The position numbers and the translations under genes were made by a program. This document shows positions 7,201-7,296 of a stretch of DNA of 7,296 nucleotides, piece after piece. Numbering within the stretch: the stretch's first letter is position 1; every line of letters begins with the position of its first letter. The DNA lies in the NCBI GenBank assembly GCA_018882485.1, contig VERU01000120.1:1-7296 (forward strand), in the 5' to 3' direction. The DNA comes from Rhodoferax sp. (GTDB lineage Bacteria > Pseudomonadota > Gammaproteobacteria > Burkholderiales > Burkholderiaceae_C). The notes beneath the pieces are model-generated. The model saw nothing but the letters and a program-made list of their open reading frames with translations. It did no database searches and was not told the origin of the DNA.

Positions 7201-7246
7201 CCCGTCGCACGCTACGGGGCAAGTCTAGCGCCATTGCCCCGACGGG
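7201..7246. repeat. Nested inverted repeat upstream of the FAH gene (possible operator)
   Basis: GGGGCAA (7216-7222) and TTGCCCC (7234-7240) form a perfect 7-bp inverted repeat around 11 bases. The flanks CCCGTC (7201-7206) and GACGGG (7241-7246) are also complementary, with nine unpaired bases on one side only. On the minus strand a TAGACT hexamer (7222-7227), four of six matches to the sigma-70 -10 box, lies inside the repeat, but no good -35 box is at the right distance. A regulator site over the promoter of the FAH/ArgE-type unit is possible. It could also be a terminator for a gene beyond the window edge. Confidence 0.4.
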
Positions 7247-7296
7247 TGCGGCCGTCCTGCCGGGGGCAGCGGTCCGGCAACGGCTATGCTCGGGCC

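Noticed and set aside
7285..7296. Possible plus-strand gene start (ATG at 7286) or -10 box (TATGCT, 7285-7290) at the right edge.
   Set aside because: There is no ribosome site before the ATG, no -35 box at a suitable distance, and too little sequence remains to judge.

Overview
The window is ordinary GC-rich, gene-dense bacterial chromosome. Strong G/C preference at third codon positions, Shine-Dalgarno-led starts and the character of the proteins all fit a betaproteobacterium of the Burkholderiales (Comamonadaceae or Alcaligenaceae type). That placement is inference from protein resemblance, not a database result. I see no tRNA, rRNA, CRISPR array, insertion sequence, phage gene or broken gene.

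Positions 1-5064, plus strand: most of a peptide/nickel-family (Dpp/Opp type) ABC importer operon in the order ATPase (3' end only), ATPase, periplasmic binding protein, permease, permease. The two ATPases overlap by 8 bp (ATGGCTGA) and the two permeases overlap by 8 bp (ATGACTGA), which suggests translational coupling within each pair. A long GC-rich hairpin lies in the gap between the binding-protein gene and the first permease, a typical place for an element that makes the binding protein more abundant than the membrane parts.

Positions 5065-5127: a 63-bp gap between converging genes. It holds a near-perfect 13-bp-stem hairpin that probably ends transcription from both sides.

Positions 5128-7121, minus strand: two catabolic-type enzymes, probably one transcription unit read from right to left. 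The first is a fumarylacetoacetate hydrolase (FAH) family enzyme. The second is an M20 metallohydrolase of the ArgE (acetylornithine deacetylase) type. Both keep their metal-binding and catalytic residues. The last 175 bp hold the upstream region of this unit, with a nested inverted repeat that may be an operator.

A plausible joint reading is that the importer brings in peptides or N-acylated amino acids, the M20 enzyme cleaves an amide bond and the FAH enzyme handles a small keto-acid. Only proximity and family knowledge support this, because the two blocks are transcribed toward each other. I found no evidence for an undescribed system. The items most worth a second look are the two intergenic hairpins, the upstream inverted repeat, the cysteine pattern of the binding protein and the extra cysteine in the ATPase iron-sulfur-type tail.
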